Shown in pieces: positions 28,429-38,069 of a stretch of 64,000 nt of DNA. Position 1 is the stretch's first letter, and every line of letters starts with the position of its first letter. The notes beneath the pieces are model-generated. The model was not told the DNA's origin, did not search any database, and saw only the letters and a program-made list of their open reading frames with translations. Where the stretch lies: the NCBI GenBank assembly GCA_019703815.1, contig AP023052.1, forward strand, positions 2,418,001 to 2,482,000. The letters are read 5' to 3'. The position numbers and the translations under genes are program-made. This DNA is from Thaumasiovibrio occultus. Its GTDB lineage: Bacteria; Pseudomonadota; Gammaproteobacteria; Enterobacterales; Vibrionaceae.

Positions 28429-29346
28429 ATGAAAAACAGTCTGTTGAACCCGACTTGGCTCCATACCTTTGTCACCTTAGTTGATACGGGCCATTTCACC
28501 GAAACGGCCAAACGTCTTTTTATGACGCAGCCCGGTGTCACTCAACACATCCAAAAACTCGAGGCCGAACTCAACACCGCACTGCTGCGTCGTGAAGGGA
28601 AGAAATTTGAGCTCACTGCTGAAGGGGAAAAGCTGTACCGTTACGCACTCGCGCAGGTCACGGCGCACCAGGCGTTTCTCGATGATCTCCAAGACAATGA
28701 TCCCTATAAAGGCGAGTGCCAAATTGCCTGCTCGGGGGGGTGTGCGATGCAACTCTACCCCGCGCTCATCGCCTTGCAGCAAGCGCATCCGCAATTACAT
28801 CTCAGCGTGGAAGCCGCGCCTAATCGGCGCATTGTCGATATGGTGAGCCAAAATCAGGTAACGTTTGGCATTGTGACGCAAAAGCCCGTCGATGAATCAC
28901 TCAGCGTTGAACCCATTGGCACCCAAACCCTGTCGTTGTTTTTACCTGCCACCTATCAATCCGCGGCGGACGATATCGAATGGCAACACTTGGCGAACTT
29001 GGGGTATATCGATCATCCCGACGCGCAGCACTATCTCGACAGGATCTTAACCAAGAACTATCGGCAAGATTTTCGCGGCTTAGCGAAGCTGACGCGACGG
29101 GGTTACATCAATCAGCTTAATCAGATTTTGCTGCCAGTGGCGGCAGGTATCGGCTTTACCGCCCTTCCTCATGCCACACTGCATTATTTTGCCAAGCCTG
29201 AAGCGGTACGCGCTGCGCGTTTACCTCAAACCACCAGCGATACCCTGTACTTGGTGTACAAAACCCATCGCGGGGCGATCCAACGCTTTTTATGGCTTAA
29301 AGATGTGCTGGAAAACGCGCTGGCAGAAACGCAGATCTCACCATGA
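28429..29346 (+). CDS. LysR family transcriptional regulator
   Basis: A 305-residue LysR-type regulator. The N-terminal winged helix-turn-helix spans residues 5-65 (WLHTFVTLVDTGHFTETAKR, then TQPGVTQHIQKLE). The C-terminal effector-binding domain (about 90-295) has the usual two-lobed periplasmic-binding-like fold. It is divergent from the VOC-family gene, the typical arrangement for a regulator and its target. The effector cannot be predicted. The ATG at 28429 has no strong ribosome-binding site, so translation may be low. Confidence 0.9.
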   Translation: MKNSLLNPTWLHTFVTLVDTGHFTETAKRLFMTQPGVTQHIQKLEAELNTALLRREGKKFELTAEGEKLYRYALAQVTAHQAFLDDLQDNDPYKGECQIACSGGCAMQLYPALIALQQAHPQLHLSVEAAPNRRIVDMVSQNQVTFGIVTQKPVDESLSVEPIGTQTLSLFLPATYQSAADDIEWQHLANLGYIDHPDAQHYLDRILTKNYRQDFRGLAKLTRRGYINQLNQILLPVAAGIGFTALPHATLHYFAKPEAVRAARLPQTTSDTLYLVYKTHRGAIQRFLWLKDVLENALAETQISP

Positions 29347-29397
29347 GGGTTCAGACGACGCAGTAACGCATTGTGCAACGAGAGTAACGCAGAAAAG

Positions 29398-29424
29398 AAA
29401 AACCCGGCTTGAGGCCGGGTTTCA
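29398..29424 (-). terminator. Terminator between lysR and gmhB
   Basis: Stem aaacccggc/gccgggttt with a 5-base loop, flanked by A and T runs. It lies just after the gmhB stop on the minus strand and may serve both convergent genes. Confidence 0.85.
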
Positions 29425-29426
29425 AC

Positions 29427-29978
29427 TTAATTTTTTAGGAAGGCCGGTACATCGGCAATGCTGTCCAGCACCGTGGTCGCCAGCGCTTCGCCGTCGTCGG
29501 TTACCGGTTTGCCGGTACGCACCAAAATACGGGTTCCCACACCGGCAGCTTCTGCGGCCATCATGTCTTCTTTCTTATCACCGATCATGACCGATTGTGC
29601 CATGTCGATTTTCAGGAAATCACGCGCTGAAATAAACATGCCTGGTTTTGGCTTGCGGCAGTCACAATCGATTTTGTAGTCACCGACACCGTGTTCAGCG
29701 TGGTGTGGACAGTAGTAAATGCCGTCGAACTCCACTCCATTATCCACGAAGTTCCAATCCATCCATTCCGTCAGCGAGAGGAACTGATCTTCGCTAAACA
29801 TACCGCGCGCAATACCCGACTGATTCGTCGCGAGAACCAGAAGGTATCCCATGTCTTTCAGTGCCTTACAGGCTTCAAATACGCCTTCAATGTATTCGAA
29901 ATCATCAGTGGTATGTACATAGCCATGATCGACGTTGATCACGCCATCACGATCGATAAAGACGGCAGGTTTTGCCAC
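29427..29978 (-). CDS. gmhB: D-glycero-beta-D-manno-heptose 1,7-bisphosphate 7-phosphatase
   Basis: GmhB removes the 7-phosphate in ADP-L-glycero-D-manno-heptose synthesis, making the inner-core sugar of LPS. The 183-residue HAD-superfamily protein has motif [15 protein letters not shown] near the N-terminus, motif [15 protein letters not shown], the zinc-binding CPHH/CDCRKP region typical of GmhB, and motif [14 protein letters not shown]. It lies divergent from metNIQ, the same neighbourhood as in E. coli. Confidence 0.95.
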   Translation of the reverse strand: MAKPAVFIDRDGVINVDHGYVHTTDDFEYIEGVFEACKALKDMGYLLVLATNQSGIARGMFSEDQFLSLTEWMDWNFVDNGVEFDGIYYCPHHAEHGVGDYKIDCDCRKPKPGMFISARDFLKIDMAQSVMIGDKKEDMMAAEAAGVGTRILVRTGKPVTDDGEALATTVLDSIADVPAFLKN

Positions 29979-30053
29979 GGGCTTATCCTCTCAATTAGGT
30001 TACGGCGCGATTATCGCAGAACTCCCTCTAAGAATCATCACAATTTGCCATTT

Positions 30054-30069
30054 AGACGTCTAGACGTAC
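30054..30069 (+). promoter_or_regulatory. Two abutting MetJ boxes upstream of metN
   Basis: agacgtct (30054-30061) is a perfect met box and agacgtac (30062-30069) directly follows with 6 of 8 matches. MetJ binds such tandem 8-mers with S-adenosylmethionine as co-repressor. They lie just upstream of the likely -35. Confidence 0.85.
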
Positions 30070-30078
30070 AAATTGCTA

Positions 30079-30107
30079 TTGACTTAGTGATCTGGACACC
30101 TTAGCAT
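30079..30107 (+). promoter_or_regulatory. Likely metNIQ promoter
   Basis: TTGACT (30079-30084), 17 bases, TAGCAT (30102-30107). It is adjacent to the MetJ boxes and about 75 bases before metN. Confidence 0.6.
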
Positions 30108-30183
30108 CAATTCTATAAAAATCAGCTGGCGCATGATTTTGTGCTAGTTCTGCAAACAACATCAGAATAAGGCGAGATCCAGG

Positions 30184-31218
30184 ATGATCGAACTCAGCCA
30201 AGTAAATAAGGTGTTTAATCAAGGTGACGGAGCATTTCATGCCTTGAAAGACATCGACCTACACATTTCTAAAGGCACAATTTTTGGTGTCATTGGCGCA
30301 TCGGGCGCAGGGAAAAGTACCCTGATCCGTTGTGTCAACCTGCTAGAGCGCCCGACGTCGGGCACCATCGTTGTCGACGGCACAGAGCTCACCGCGTTAT
30401 CCAATCAGCAACTGACCCAAGCTAGACGAAAAATCGGTATGATTTTTCAGCATTTTAATCTGCTGTCATCGCGCACGGTTTTTAACAACGTCGCGCTGCC
30501 ATTAGAACTAGCAGGCTTTGATAAAACCCATATCAAAAAGCGCGTCACTGAACTGCTTGATTTGGTTGGCCTCGCCGACAAACACGCGGTATATCCAGCC
30601 AATTTAAGTGGCGGTCAAAAGCAACGTGTCGCCATTGCGCGCGCCTTAGCCTGTGAGCCCAAAGTGCTGTTGTGCGATGAAGCGACCAGTGCACTCGATC
30701 CGGCCACCACCCATTCGATTTTAGCTCTGCTGCAAGAGATCAACCAAAAGCTCGGCCTGACCATTTTGATCATCACGCACGAAATGGAAGTGGTGAAAAC
30801 GATTTGTCACGAAGTGGCAATTATCGGCGGTGGCGAGCTCGTCGAAAAAGGCCCAGTGGGCGAGATCTTCGCTCACCCGAAATCGACACTGGCGAAAGAG
30901 TTTATCCAATCCACGCTTAACTGGACGATCCCAGAAGATTACCAAGCCCGCTTGCACCCGACGGCTGGCGAAAATCGCTATCCACTGGTTCGCCTTGAAT
31001 TTACTGGCGCGTCGGTGGATGCGCCATTGATCAGCCAAGTGGCTCGTGAGTTCGGCATCGATAGCTGCATTCTTAGCTCCAATATCGATTACGCTGGCGG
31101 GGTAAAATTCGGCATGTTATTGGCCGAGCTGTTTGGTACAGAAGACGCGATAGAAAAGGCCTTAGTCTTTATCCGCGAGCACAATGTCAAAGCGGAGGTA
31201 CTGGGTTATGTTGAGTGA
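30184..31218 (+). CDS. metN: Methionine ABC transporter ATP-binding protein
   Basis: MetN powers D/L-methionine import together with MetI and MetQ. The 344 residues include Walker [10 protein letters not shown], the signature [15 protein letters not shown], Walker [14 protein letters not shown] and the switch His in ITHEMEVV. The C-terminal NIL/ACT-like domain (about residues 265-340) senses methionine and inhibits transport. It is the first gene of metNIQ, controlled by the MetJ boxes upstream. It overlaps metI by 11 bases. Confidence 0.97.
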   Translation: MIELSQVNKVFNQGDGAFHALKDIDLHISKGTIFGVIGASGAGKSTLIRCVNLLERPTSGTIVVDGTELTALSNQQLTQARRKIGMIFQHFNLLSSRTVFNNVALPLELAGFDKTHIKKRVTELLDLVGLADKHAVYPANLSGGQKQRVAIARALACEPKVLLCDEATSALDPATTHSILALLQEINQKLGLTILIITHEMEVVKTICHEVAIIGGGELVEKGPVGEIFAHPKSTLAKEFIQSTLNWTIPEDYQARLHPTAGENRYPLVRLEFTGASVDAPLISQVAREFGIDSCILSSNIDYAGGVKFGMLLAELFGTEDAIEKALVFIREHNVKAEVLGYVE

Positions 31219-31933
31219 TCGTTTCGCGCAATTTTTACTGTCGATCATCGGGGAAAACCCAGTTAGCACTTGGCTATTGGACAACCCAAGAATGGTGGCA
31301 TTGCTGACCGAATCAACCTGGGAAACCATTTTAATGGTGTTTAGCTCAGGGCTGATCGGGTTTGCCTTCGGTATACCTTTGGGCGCGGCGCTACACCTGA
31401 CCAAAGATAAAGGGCTTCTAGCCGCGCCAAAGCTACACCATAGCCTTGGCATCGTGGTCAATATTGGCCGCTCGATTCCCTTTATCATCTTGCTGGTATC
31501 GATCATTCCGTTTACCCGCTGGGTTATCGGTACCTCCATCGGTACAGGAGCCGCCATTGTGCCACTCACCGTTGCGGCGATCCCGTTTATTGCTCGCTTG
31601 GTTGAAGGGGCGCTACTGGAAGTGCCATCTGGCTTGGTAGAAGCGGCGCAAGCCATGGGGGCAACGCCGCGCCAAATCATTTTCAAAGTGCTGTTACCTG
31701 AAGCGCTGCCGGGGATCATTAATGCCGTTACCATCACCCTAGTTACCTTGGTCAGTTATTCTGCGATGGCAGGTACCGTGGGCGGTGGCGGTTTAGGTGA
31801 TGTGGGGATCCGCTACGGTTATCAGCTATTTGATGGCACGGTGATGATGATCACCATTGTCTTGCTGGTGATTTTGGTTCAGCTCATTCAATCGCTGGGC
31901 GATCGCATCGTAAAAGCCGTCGATCACCGATAA
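31208..31933 (+). CDS. metI: Methionine ABC transporter permease
   Basis: MetI forms the membrane channel of the methionine importer. From the ATG at 31208 it has 241 residues with five transmembrane segments and the EAA loop ([21 protein letters not shown]) that docks on MetN. The frame stays open to 31184, but ATG 31208 overlaps the metN stop in the usual coupled fashion (11 bases). A 138-base gap with an imperfect hairpin (about 31944-31983) separates it from metQ, possibly adjusting expression of the binding protein. Confidence 0.96.
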   Translation: MLSDRFAQFLLSIIGENPVSTWLLDNPRMVALLTESTWETILMVFSSGLIGFAFGIPLGAALHLTKDKGLLAAPKLHHSLGIVVNIGRSIPFIILLVSIIPFTRWVIGTSIGTGAAIVPLTVAAIPFIARLVEGALLEVPSGLVEAAQAMGATPRQIIFKVLLPEALPGIINAVTITLVTLVSYSAMAGTVGGGGLGDVGIRYGYQLFDGTVMMITIVLLVILVQLIQSLGDRIVKAVDHR

Positions 31934-32071
31934 AAACTGTCCCATCGATTCCCTAGAACGCCAAAGGCATTGGGATCGGTGGGCAACAAAACCTTCGGGT
32001 TAGCAACAACAAACACAACTGAAAAACTGATCCGCCGGATAGCGGAAAACGACAATTATTAAGGAGTAATT

Positions 32072-32926
32072 ATGACGTTTAATCTGAAATCTCTGCTAGC
32101 TGCGGCTGGCGTTGCGTCTACCCTCGTTTTGGCGGGTTGTGGTGAAAAACCAGCAGAAACAACTCAGCCTGCACCAGAGCCAGCGGCACCAGAAGTGGTT
32201 GAGCCACTAAAAATCAAAGTAGGTGTAATGGCCGGTGCGGAGCAACAAGTTGCTGAAATCGCGGTACAGGTGGCTAAAGAGCAGCACAATCTAGAAGTAG
32301 AGCTAGTGACGTTCACTGACTACGTTACGCCAAACGCAGCGCTAGCGGATGGCTCAATCGATGCCAACGCTTTCCAACACAAGCCATACCTCGACAAGCA
32401 AATCGCCGACCGTGGTTACGAGCTAGAAATCGTAGGTAACACCTTCGTTTACCCAATTGCGGGTTACTCTCAGAAAATCGAAACACTGGAAGATTTGGTC
32501 GAAGGCGCACAAGTTGCAGTACCAAACGATCCAACCAACCTTGGCCGTTCATTGCTGCTTCTTCAGCAACAAGGTTTGCTAACACTGAAAGACGATGTTG
32601 GCCTGCTAGGTACTGTGCTTGATATCACTGAGAATCCAAAGAACTTGGAAATTGTTGAGCTAGAAGGCGCGCAGCTACCTCGTTCACTACCGGATGTCGA
32701 TCTTGCGATCATCAATAACACCTTTGCTAGCAACATTGACCTAACGCCAGAAAAAGATGGCCTGTTTGTTGAAGACAAAGAGTCACCATACGTGAACATC
32801 ATTGTTGCCCGTAAAGACAACGCGCAAGACGAAGCTGTTCAACTGTTTGTGAAATCATACCAAACTGATGCTGTGCACGAAAAAGCACTGGAGCAGTTCA
32901 AAGGTGGCGTAGTTAAAGGTTGGTAA
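32072..32926 (+). CDS. metQ: D-methionine-binding lipoprotein MetQ
   Basis: MetQ captures methionine in the periplasm and delivers it to MetNI. The 284-residue NlpA/MetQ-family protein has a lipoprotein signal ending in lipobox VLAGC (Cys23), then a low-complexity Pro/Glu/Ala linker, then the binding domain (KIKVGVMAGAEQQVAEIA; VTFTDYVTPNAALADGSID; LGRSLLLLQ; DLAIINNTFAS). AAGGAG lies at ideal distance from the ATG. It ends the operon, with a strong terminator after it. Confidence 0.96.
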   Translation: MTFNLKSLLAAAGVASTLVLAGCGEKPAETTQPAPEPAAPEVVEPLKIKVGVMAGAEQQVAEIAVQVAKEQHNLEVELVTFTDYVTPNAALADGSIDANAFQHKPYLDKQIADRGYELEIVGNTFVYPIAGYSQKIETLEDLVEGAQVAVPNDPTNLGRSLLLLQQQGLLTLKDDVGLLGTVLDITENPKNLEIVELEGAQLPRSLPDVDLAIINNTFASNIDLTPEKDGLFVEDKESPYVNIIVARKDNAQDEAVQLFVKSYQTDAVHEKALEQFKGGVVKGW

Positions 32927-32986
32927 TCGCGATTGCTCGCGTGAAACCGGTGCGGTGAGTCAACGACTTGCCGTACACTTGCCCAC

Positions 32987-33026
32987 AAAAAAACCTCTGC
33001 CATCCTTGGTAGAGGTTTTTTCTTTT
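32987..33026. terminator. Bidirectional terminator between metQ and rpmJ2
   Basis: Stem aacctctgcca/tggtagaggtt (one G-U) flanked by seven A and by ttttttctttt. It serves metQ and probably the convergent L31B/L36B operon. Confidence 0.9.
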
Positions 33027-33051
33027 GCCTTACAACGGAGTTTTCTAACCA

Positions 33052-33195
33052 CTAACGTTTTTTCTTTACTTTACCCTGCACCGCTTTAAAGCGCGGGTTG
33101 GATTTACAAATCACATAAATACGGCCGCGACGCTTCACTATTTGGCAATCACGGTGACGGTTTTTCGCACTTTTCAGTGAACTGAGAACCTGCAT
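33052..33195 (-). CDS. rpmJ2: 50S ribosomal protein L36, type B
   Basis: An alternative L36 (YkgO type) of 47 residues, too short for an ordinary ORF cutoff. It reads [20 protein letters not shown] and then [20 protein letters not shown], and ends in a Lys/Arg tail. The zinc ligand set of the ordinary L36 is incomplete (two Cys only), as expected of the zinc-independent form that replaces it in zinc starvation. GGGAGAG lies upstream of the ATG. It follows rpmE2 by 33 bases; the pair forms an operon like E. coli ykgMO. Confidence 0.93.
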   Translation of the reverse strand: MQVLSSLKSAKNRHRDCQIVKRRGRIYVICKSNPRFKAVQGKVKKKR

Positions 33196-33228
33196 GCGCT
33201 TCTCTCCCTTTGATTAAAAATAAATTGA

Positions 33229-33489
33229 TTACGACTTCTTACTGCCGATGCTGCCAAAACGGCGGCTAAAGTTGGCCATGCGCCCTTCGGCTTTCGCGAC
33301 ACGCTGCTTGCCGGTGTAAAACGGGTGCGATTCAGACGACACATCCAAGGTGTAGTACGGGTACTCTTTGCCATCTTGCCAAGTAATGGTGCGCTCTGTT
33401 TTCAGAGTCGAGCCAATCAAGAAATATTTATCAACACTGGTATCGTGGAACACCACTGTGCGGTATTCCGGGTGAATGCCTGCTTTCAT
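33229..33489 (-). CDS. rpmE2: 50S ribosomal protein L31, type B
   Basis: An alternative L31 (YkgM type), 86 residues, starting [16 protein letters not shown]. It contains no cysteine at all, so it lacks the CxxC zinc site of ordinary RpmE and can replace it, freeing zinc, when zinc is scarce. The gene is the first of the rpmE2-rpmJ2 operon. A Zur-like palindrome 35 bases upstream (33524-33538) fits the known Zur control of such pairs. It is divergent from trmO. Confidence 0.95.
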   Translation of the reverse strand: MKAGIHPEYRTVVFHDTSVDKYFLIGSTLKTERTITWQDGKEYPYYTLDVSSESHPFYTGKQRVAKAEGRMANFSRRFGSIGSKKS

Positions 33490-33523
33490 TACGCCAAATC
33501 CTATCTAGACCACTTATTCAAAT

Positions 33524-33538
33524 TGTTACCTTATAACA
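33524..33538 (-). promoter_or_regulatory. Zur-like operator of rpmE2-rpmJ2
   Basis: tgtta-cctta-taaca agrees with the Zur core TGTTATANTATAACA at 13 of 15 positions and lies 35 bases upstream of rpmE2. Zur binding is inferred from the motif and from the target genes. Confidence 0.7.
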
Positions 33539-33622
33539 TAACAAACGATAATAGTTATCAGTTGATGTGTCCAGTTTTTTCTGTGTTAGGCTTAGCGCTC
33601 GACTCACTACCAGCCCAATGTC

Positions 33623-34312
33623 ATGCAATATCAGATTGAGCCTATCGGCATTATTCACTCGCCTTACCGCGAAAAATTTGCAGTTCCGCGCCAACCCAAT
33701 TTAGTGCCGTCAGCCACCGCCGAGCTGCACTTGCAGGGCGCTGCCAATACCCTCGAAGCCGTGCGTGACATCGAGCAATTTAGCCATTTATGGTTACTGT
33801 TTTTGTTCGATCAAAACTTGGAAGGGGGTTGGCGTCCGACCGTGCGACCACCCCGTTTGGGCGGGAACGCTCGCGTTGGTGTGTTTGCAAGTCGTGCGAC
33901 TTTTCGCCCAAATGGGATTGGCATGTCGGCCGTCACCTTAAAAGGGGTGCGTAAGCAAGGCGATCAGATCATTCTTGATTTAGGCGGTATCGATTTGGTT
34001 GATGGCACCCCGATCATTGATATCAAGCCCTATATTCCTTATTCCGACAGCATTCCTGATGCGATCGGCGGCTTTGCCAGTGAAGAGCCAGACACCCTTG
34101 CGGTGACGCTCGATTTGGCCCAATTTCCGATGCTAAGTAGCAATCAAGCACAAGTGATCCAAGAAGTGCTCGCCCAAGATCCGCGCCCCGCCTATAAAAA
34201 AGGCAAGCCGGACAGCAAAGAGTATGCCGTGCACTTGTTTAACTACAATGTGCGTTTTTGCTATCACGAAGACGGCGTCACCGTCACCGGCATCGATACG
34301 CGCACTGTATGA
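33623..34312 (+). CDS. trmO: tRNA (N6-threonylcarbamoyladenosine 37-N6)-methyltransferase
   Basis: TrmO (formerly YaeB/TsaA) methylates t6A37 to m6t6A in tRNA-Thr with SAM. The 229-residue protein has the family barrel: IEPIGIIHSPYREKFAVPRQ at the N-terminus, RPPRLGGNARVGVFASRATF and RPNGIGMSAVTL as the SAM-binding core, and a C-terminal domain with PAYKKGKPDSKEYAVHLF. E. coli also has this gene beside proS. The ribosome-binding site is weak. Confidence 0.94.
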   Translation: MQYQIEPIGIIHSPYREKFAVPRQPNLVPSATAELHLQGAANTLEAVRDIEQFSHLWLLFLFDQNLEGGWRPTVRPPRLGGNARVGVFASRATFRPNGIGMSAVTLKGVRKQGDQIILDLGGIDLVDGTPIIDIKPYIPYSDSIPDAIGGFASEEPDTLAVTLDLAQFPMLSSNQAQVIQEVLAQDPRPAYKKGKPDSKEYAVHLFNYNVRFCYHEDGVTVTGIDTRTV

Positions 34313-34497
34313 CGGAAAACACGTGACGAGAAACCGTCACTAAACGCGTATAGCAATGCCTAGCAGCGCCCCGTTTAGCGGCACTTTCCCTGTACAGCTT
34401 GGTTATCAAGCAAGTTGTAAGATGATTGGTAAATAGGGAAATGGCTGATAAACTACCGAGCTCACATTTTTATTCTATCAACCAACGGATACCATCA

Positions 34498-36213
34498 ATG
34501 CGTACCAGTAACTACCTTCTCTCTACACTGAAGGAAACACCAAACGACGCAGAAGTAGTGAGCCACCAGCTCATGCTACGTGCAGGTATGATCCGTAAGC
34601 TGGCTTCAGGTCTTTACACCTGGCTACCTACTGGTCTACGTGTGTTGCGTAAAGTCGAAAACATCGTTCGTCAAGAGATCGACAATGCAGGTGCAATCGA
34701 AACTCTGATGCCCGTTGTTCAGCCGTTTGAACTATGGGAAGAGACAGGCCGCTCTGAAAAGATGGGTCCGGAACTTCTTCGTTTTACTGATCGTCATGAG
34801 CGTCCGTTTGTACTAAGCCCGACGGCTGAAGAAGTGATCACAGCGCTTGTGCGCAACGAAGTGAGCTCTTACAAGCAACTGCCGATCAACCTGTACCAAA
34901 TCCAAACCAAATTCCGTGATGAGCGTCGCCCACGTTTCGGCGTAATGCGTGCACGTGAATTCTGCATGATGGATGCCTACAGCTTCGACATCGATAAAGC
35001 GGGTCTAGAGAAATCTTACCAAGCGATGCTCGATGCTTACTGTAAAGCGTTCGATCGCATGGGTCTTGAGTACCGTCCAGTATTGGCGGATTCAGGTGCT
35101 ATCGGTGGTAACGGCTCACAAGAGTTCCACGTACTAGCAGAAAGCGGCGAAGACTTGATTGCCTTCTCGACTGACTCTGATTACGCCGCAAACATCGAAA
35201 AAGCAGAAGCAGTAGCGCCTGCCGGTGAGCGCGCAGCGCCAACTCAAGAGATGACGCTGGTTGATACGCCAAACGCGAAAACCATCGCGGAACTGGTTGA
35301 GCAGCACGGCTTGCCAATCGAAAAAACCGTGAAAACGCTATTTGTGAAAGCATCAGATGACATCGACGCGTCGATCATTGCGTTGATCATCCGTGGCGAC
35401 CACGAGCTAAACGAAATCAAAGCCGAGAACCTACCTGAAGTTGCTTCTCCTCTAGAGATGGCAACCGAAGAAGAAATTCGTGCACTGATCGGTGCAGGTC
35501 CGGGCTCTCTGGGCCCAGTTGGCCTTGAGCTACCGTTTATCGTTGACCGCACTGTGGCGATGATGAGCGACTTCGGCGCCGGCGCGAACATCGACGACAA
35601 ACACTACTTCGGTATCAACTGGGGTCGTGACGTTGAACTAGGCCAAATCGCGGACCTACGTAACGTGGTAGAAGGCGATCCAAGCCCATGTGGTCAAGGT
35701 ACCCTATTGCTAAAACGCGGTATCGAAGTCGGTCACATCTTCCAACTAGGTACGGTTTACTCTGAAGCGATGAACTGTGGCGTGTTGGATGCCAACGGTA
35801 AGAACTCTATCCTAGAGATGGGTTGTTACGGTATCGGTGTTTCACGTGTTGTGGCATCAGCGATCGAGCAAAACCACGACAAATACGGCATCATCTGGCC
35901 AGACGCGCTAGCACCGTTCCAAGTGGCTATCGTACCGATGAACATGCACAAGTCTGACGCAGTTCGTGAAGCCGCTGAAGCACTTTACGCTGAACTAACC
36001 GCCGCTGGCATCGAAGTTCTATTCGATGACCGTAAAGAGCGCCCAGGCGTAATGTTCGCGGATATGGAGCTGATCGGTATCCCACACACTGTGATTATCG
36101 GTGACCGTAGCCTTGAAAATGGCGAAGTGGAATACAAATCTCGTCGCACCGGTGAAAAAGAAGCGGTTAACGCGGCTAACATCGCTGAGATCATCAAAGC
36201 GAAACTGGCTTAA
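34498..36213 (+). CDS. proS: Prolyl-tRNA synthetase
   Basis: ProS charges tRNA-Pro. From the ATG at 34498 the protein has 571 residues and starts [20 protein letters not shown], like the E. coli enzyme; the frame is open 24 codons further up, but that part is not conserved. Class II motifs are visible: motif 2 [21 protein letters not shown], and motif 3 in the [11 protein letters not shown] region. An editing (YbaK-like) INS domain at about residues 225-400 clears Ala-tRNA-Pro, so this is the bacterial-type enzyme. The C-terminus is the anticodon-binding domain. Confidence 0.96.
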   Translation: MRTSNYLLSTLKETPNDAEVVSHQLMLRAGMIRKLASGLYTWLPTGLRVLRKVENIVRQEIDNAGAIETLMPVVQPFELWEETGRSEKMGPELLRFTDRHERPFVLSPTAEEVITALVRNEVSSYKQLPINLYQIQTKFRDERRPRFGVMRAREFCMMDAYSFDIDKAGLEKSYQAMLDAYCKAFDRMGLEYRPVLADSGAIGGNGSQEFHVLAESGEDLIAFSTDSDYAANIEKAEAVAPAGERAAPTQEMTLVDTPNAKTIAELVEQHGLPIEKTVKTLFVKASDDIDASIIALIIRGDHELNEIKAENLPEVASPLEMATEEEIRALIGAGPGSLGPVGLELPFIVDRTVAMMSDFGAGANIDDKHYFGINWGRDVELGQIADLRNVVEGDPSPCGQGTLLLKRGIEVGHIFQLGTVYSEAMNCGVLDANGKNSILEMGCYGIGVSRVVASAIEQNHDKYGIIWPDALAPFQVAIVPMNMHKSDAVREAAEALYAELTAAGIEVLFDDRKERPGVMFADMELIGIPHTVIIGDRSLENGEVEYKSRRTGEKEAVNAANIAEIIKAKLA

Positions 36214-36250
36214 TCGCCCGAGTGTTAAGCTCAGCGATTGATTGCACGGG

Positions 36251-36306
36251 TTAGTAAGCTCTAGTGAGTAAGCTCTGTTGAATAAGCGCTACTTGAGCAA
36301 GCACCC
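36251..36306 (+). repeat. 14-base degenerate tandem repeat, four units
   Basis: Units ttagtaagctctag, tgagtaagctctgt, tgaataagcgctac and a fourth, degenerate one, with the TAAGC core spaced by 14, 14 and 15 bases. It lies between the proS stop and its terminator. Confidence 0.65.
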
Positions 36307-36320
36307 AGTCAATGCTATCA

Positions 36321-36348
36321 AGCCCCTCCTCGTGAGGGGCTTTTTTTG
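36321..36348 (+). terminator. Intrinsic terminator after proS
   Basis: Perfect stem agcccctc/gaggggct with a 5-base loop, then seven T. Confidence 0.93.
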
Positions 36349-36452
36349 TCTGCGATCCGAGACACAGTGCAGCGAGACCACTAGCTGATATGCAACAGGT
36401 CTATACTTAATTCAGCGGCCTTCTGTCGCGTTTTTTGTTGAGGATGACTGTG

Positions 36453-38069
36453 GTGCTATCGCCTAAATTGATCAACTTGTTACTGATCGCTATCGGTCTG
36501 ATCTTTGTCGTACTGTCAGTGCGTCCAACTATCAGCATGCGCAAAGCCAATCCCACAGGGCAGTGGCTATTGTTGCTCACACTGCTGATCTGTTTTATCG
36601 CGGGCTACTCGGTTCAAATTCTGTTCCTGCTCGCCAACCAGCAGCCCCTCTCTTCTAACGAAACCATGCTCAACACCATTTTGTTTCTTGGCGGTTTGTT
36701 CGTCTTTGCGATGGTGCACTTTACCCGACAAAGCTTGGCCAAATTGCAACACGCTAAAGCGCAAGCCAAGTACGATGCCGCCCACGATAGCCTCACCAAA
36801 CTCCCTAACCGCTATCACTTGAGCGATTATCTTCAACAGTTGCTCACCAAAGCGGAGCGCCAACCTGAGCGTGACTTTTCCTTGCTGCTACTCGATTTTA
36901 AGAATTTCAAGCAGATCAACATCAATCTCAACCATGACATCGGGGATCAGTTGCTAATCGCCCTCGCCCAGCGTCTGAGTCAGCAGCCCTATCACGACTG
37001 CAGCGCCCGACTCGGTGGCGACAAATTTGCGGTGATCGTGCCTTTTTGTGATCACGATAAGTTAGACAAATACGCCAATACCCTCAGCCAACGCCTGTCA
37101 CAATCGCTGTGCATTCAAGGGCTCGATTTTTCCCTCTCTTGCGCCATGGGGATTGCCTGTTACCCAAGCAGCGCCGACACCGCCGAAATCCTGATCCGCC
37201 ATGCCGATGTTGCGCTCTATCAAGCCAAGCGCAGCGGCAAACGCTACACCCTGTACTCGCCGGACTTCCACACCCAGCAACTCGCTAACTTCAATCAATA
37301 CGCTAAGTTAGTACAAGCACTGGCAGCCAATCAGTTTGAGGTCTATTACCACCCGTTGCTGTATAGCCATGATCAAAGCCTGTACGGGGTGGAAGCGCTG
37401 ATCCGCTGGCGTTTACCCAACGGGAAACTTCTTACCTCAGATGACATTATCCCGTTTGCCGAGCAAACCTCGCTGATGAGTGATATCAGCCGCTGGGTAC
37501 TCGAACAAGCCCTATGCGACTATCATGGTTGGTATCAACAGGGTTATCGCTTTCAATTACAGATCAACCTGTCTGTGCGCGATCTTGAAGACGCCAGTTT
37601 TTACCCGTTTCTGACTGCCCAGCTGCGCCGCTATCCCATCCCCGCGCAACAGCTAGTGCTCGAAATAACGGAGAGCGCGCCGATCACCGATCTCGCCACC
37701 CTTCAGCAGCAACTCAACCATCTCCACCAGCTTGGGGTTAAAATTTCGATTGATGACTTTGGCACCGGCTATTCATCGCTGACCTTATTGGCACAAATCC
37801 CATTTGATCAAATCAAAATCGATCAGGCATTTATCACCGATAAAACCGCGCGCTATCATCCCCTGATCCAAACCATCCGCTTTATTGGTCACCAATACCA
37901 AGTTCCGGTGATCGCCGAAGGGATTGAGTCTCAAGAAGATGCCGAAAACATGCGGATCATGGGGTGCGATATTCTGCAAGGTTACTGGTTCGCCAGACCC
38001 ATGGCCGCCGCATCATTAGAAGGCTGGATCAAGCGCCACGCCCTGCTGCAACAAAGCTATGTGCGCTAA
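36453..38069 (+). CDS. Membrane GGDEF/EAL protein, probable c-di-GMP phosphodiesterase
   Basis: Two N-terminal hydrophobic regions (the first about 20 residues, the second a hairpin from about 40 to 95) precede a GGDEF domain (about 112-280) and an EAL domain (about 285-535). Numbers here run from the upstream TTG at 36435. The cyclase motif is degenerate: GGDKF (194-198). The phosphodiesterase residues are intact: EAL in YGVEALIRW, LEITES, DDFGTGYSS, KID and AEGIE. It should therefore degrade c-di-GMP, with the GGDKF domain perhaps binding GTP as a regulator. The likely start is GTG at 36453, because AGGA at 36441-36444 overlaps the ATG at 36444. Confidence 0.92.
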   Translation: MLSPKLINLLLIAIGLIFVVLSVRPTISMRKANPTGQWLLLLTLLICFIAGYSVQILFLLANQQPLSSNETMLNTILFLGGLFVFAMVHFTRQSLAKLQHAKAQAKYDAAHDSLTKLPNRYHLSDYLQQLLTKAERQPERDFSLLLLDFKNFKQININLNHDIGDQLLIALAQRLSQQPYHDCSARLGGDKFAVIVPFCDHDKLDKYANTLSQRLSQSLCIQGLDFSLSCAMGIACYPSSADTAEILIRHADVALYQAKRSGKRYTLYSPDFHTQQLANFNQYAKLVQALAANQFEVYYHPLLYSHDQSLYGVEALIRWRLPNGKLLTSDDIIPFAEQTSLMSDISRWVLEQALCDYHGWYQQGYRFQLQINLSVRDLEDASFYPFLTAQLRRYPIPAQQLVLEITESAPITDLATLQQQLNHLHQLGVKISIDDFGTGYSSLTLLAQIPFDQIKIDQAFITDKTARYHPLIQTIRFIGHQYQVPVIAEGIESQEDAENMRIMGCDILQGYWFARPMAAASLEGWIKRHALLQQSYVR

